In this document: positions 63,925-64,000 of the stretch, piece by piece | Layout of the letters: the number at the start of each line of letters is the position of its first letter | How positions within the stretch are numbered: the stretch's first letter is position 1 | Source: JBGQOG01 sp052113705 | GTDB lineage: Bacteria > Pseudomonadota > Alphaproteobacteria > Rhodobacterales > Rhodobacteraceae | Reading direction: 5' to 3' | Assembly (NCBI RefSeq): GCF_052113705.1 | Contig: NZ_JBGQOG010000017.1 | Span: 40,961 to 104,960, forward strand | DNA: 64,000 bases | Position numbers and translations under genes: made by a program | Notes under the pieces: generated by a model | Databases searched by the model: none | Told to the model about the DNA's origin: nothing | What the model saw: the letters and a program-made list of their open reading frames with translations, nothing else

Positions 63925-64000
63925 TGAGCTGCTGCCGGTTTCGTGGACAGCAGGTTAAGCTAGCATATCGCGGGCCTCGAACTCCATCGGGCTGAGGTAG
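63925..64000 (-). mobile_element. IS3-family insertion sequence, 3' end at window edge
   Basis: The minus strand codes YLSPMEFEARDMLA and stops at 63955-63957, the characteristic end of IS3 OrfB transposases. Thirty bases further out, TGAGCTGCTGCC...TTTCGTGGACA (63925 on) matches a terminal inverted repeat of the IS3/IS150 type beginning with TG. The remainder of the element lies outside the window. Confidence 0.75.
63955..64000 (-). CDS. IS3-family transposase OrfB, C-terminal fragment
   Basis: Fourteen visible codons (YLSPMEFEARDMLA then TAA) of the DDE transposase, cut by the window edge. The motif is typical for the C-terminus of IS3-family OrfB. Whether the gene is intact cannot be seen. 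Confidence 0.7.
   Translation of the reverse strand, partial: YLSPMEFEARDMLA

Noticed and set aside
56361..64000. attR copy of the tRNA 3' end
   Set aside because: No second copy of the TpsiC-CCA segment was seen downstream; it may be outside the window.

Overview
The window is GC-rich chromosomal DNA from an alphaproteobacterium, most likely the Rhodobacter/Paracoccus group (Rhodobacterales). The basis is the order pyrH-frr-uppS-cdsA-dxr-rseP-bamA-ompH-fabZ-lpxA-lpxI-lpxB, an adjacent sciP-ctrA pair, an alphaproteobacterial SOS box (GTTC-N7-GTTC) and GyrA with alanine at the Ser83 position. Species cannot be fixed from sequence alone.

Region 1 (1-9.8 kb) is mixed housekeeping and accessory: the 3' part of nagA, a zinc-ribbon metallopeptidase, a HTTM-like membrane protein with a small partner, a TetR-controlled HlyD/ABC export operon on the minus strand, an MFS exporter preceded by a possible leader peptide, and a hydroxypyruvate isomerase-like TIM barrel.

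Region 2 (10.0-22.8 kb) is a carbohydrate catabolic cluster. It has a complete ABC importer (Tat-signal binding protein, two permeases, ATPase), four different Gfo/Idh/MocA oxidoreductases, a TetR regulator, a DUF993 aldolase-like protein and a sugar phosphate isomerase/epimerase, with an AraC regulator convergent at the end. Similar operator-like palindromes (AACCAACT...GGTT...GATTA) lie upstream of both transcription units. The substrate is unknown; the enzyme set suggests oxidation of a sugar or glycoside to a keto form followed by elimination or aldol cleavage.

Region 3 (22.9-43.8 kb) is core genome: miaA, the envelope and isoprenoid/lipid A operon, mnmA (convergent with lpxB across a long inverted repeat), sciP, ctrA, ligA and recG.

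Region 4 (43.8-45.0 kb) is an unusual intergenic block: a 22-bp tandem duplication at the recG stop codon, an SOS box in front of a 40-residue membrane peptide, a 15-nt tandem repeat and a structured RNA candidate ending in a strong intrinsic terminator.

Region 5 (45.0-56.3 kb) is core: a soluble chemoreceptor, a NifU-like scaffold protein, hisI, gluQRS, trmFO, a DUF6614-like protein, an outer-membrane barrel, gyrA, dsbB, a DedA/YqaA membrane protein and a zinc metallopeptidase, ending with tRNA-Leu(CAA).

Region 6 (56.3-64 kb) is a genomic island placed at tRNA-Leu. It holds a tyrosine integrase, an AlpA-like excisionase, a 5'-truncated methyltransferase-like gene, a frameshifted AraC pseudogene, a compact operon of exported/membrane proteins (PPC-like protein, lipoprotein, CPBP protease, TraB/PrgY-like protein), a convergent membrane protein and, at the window edge, the 3' end of an IS3-family element. 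The far border of the island is not in the window.
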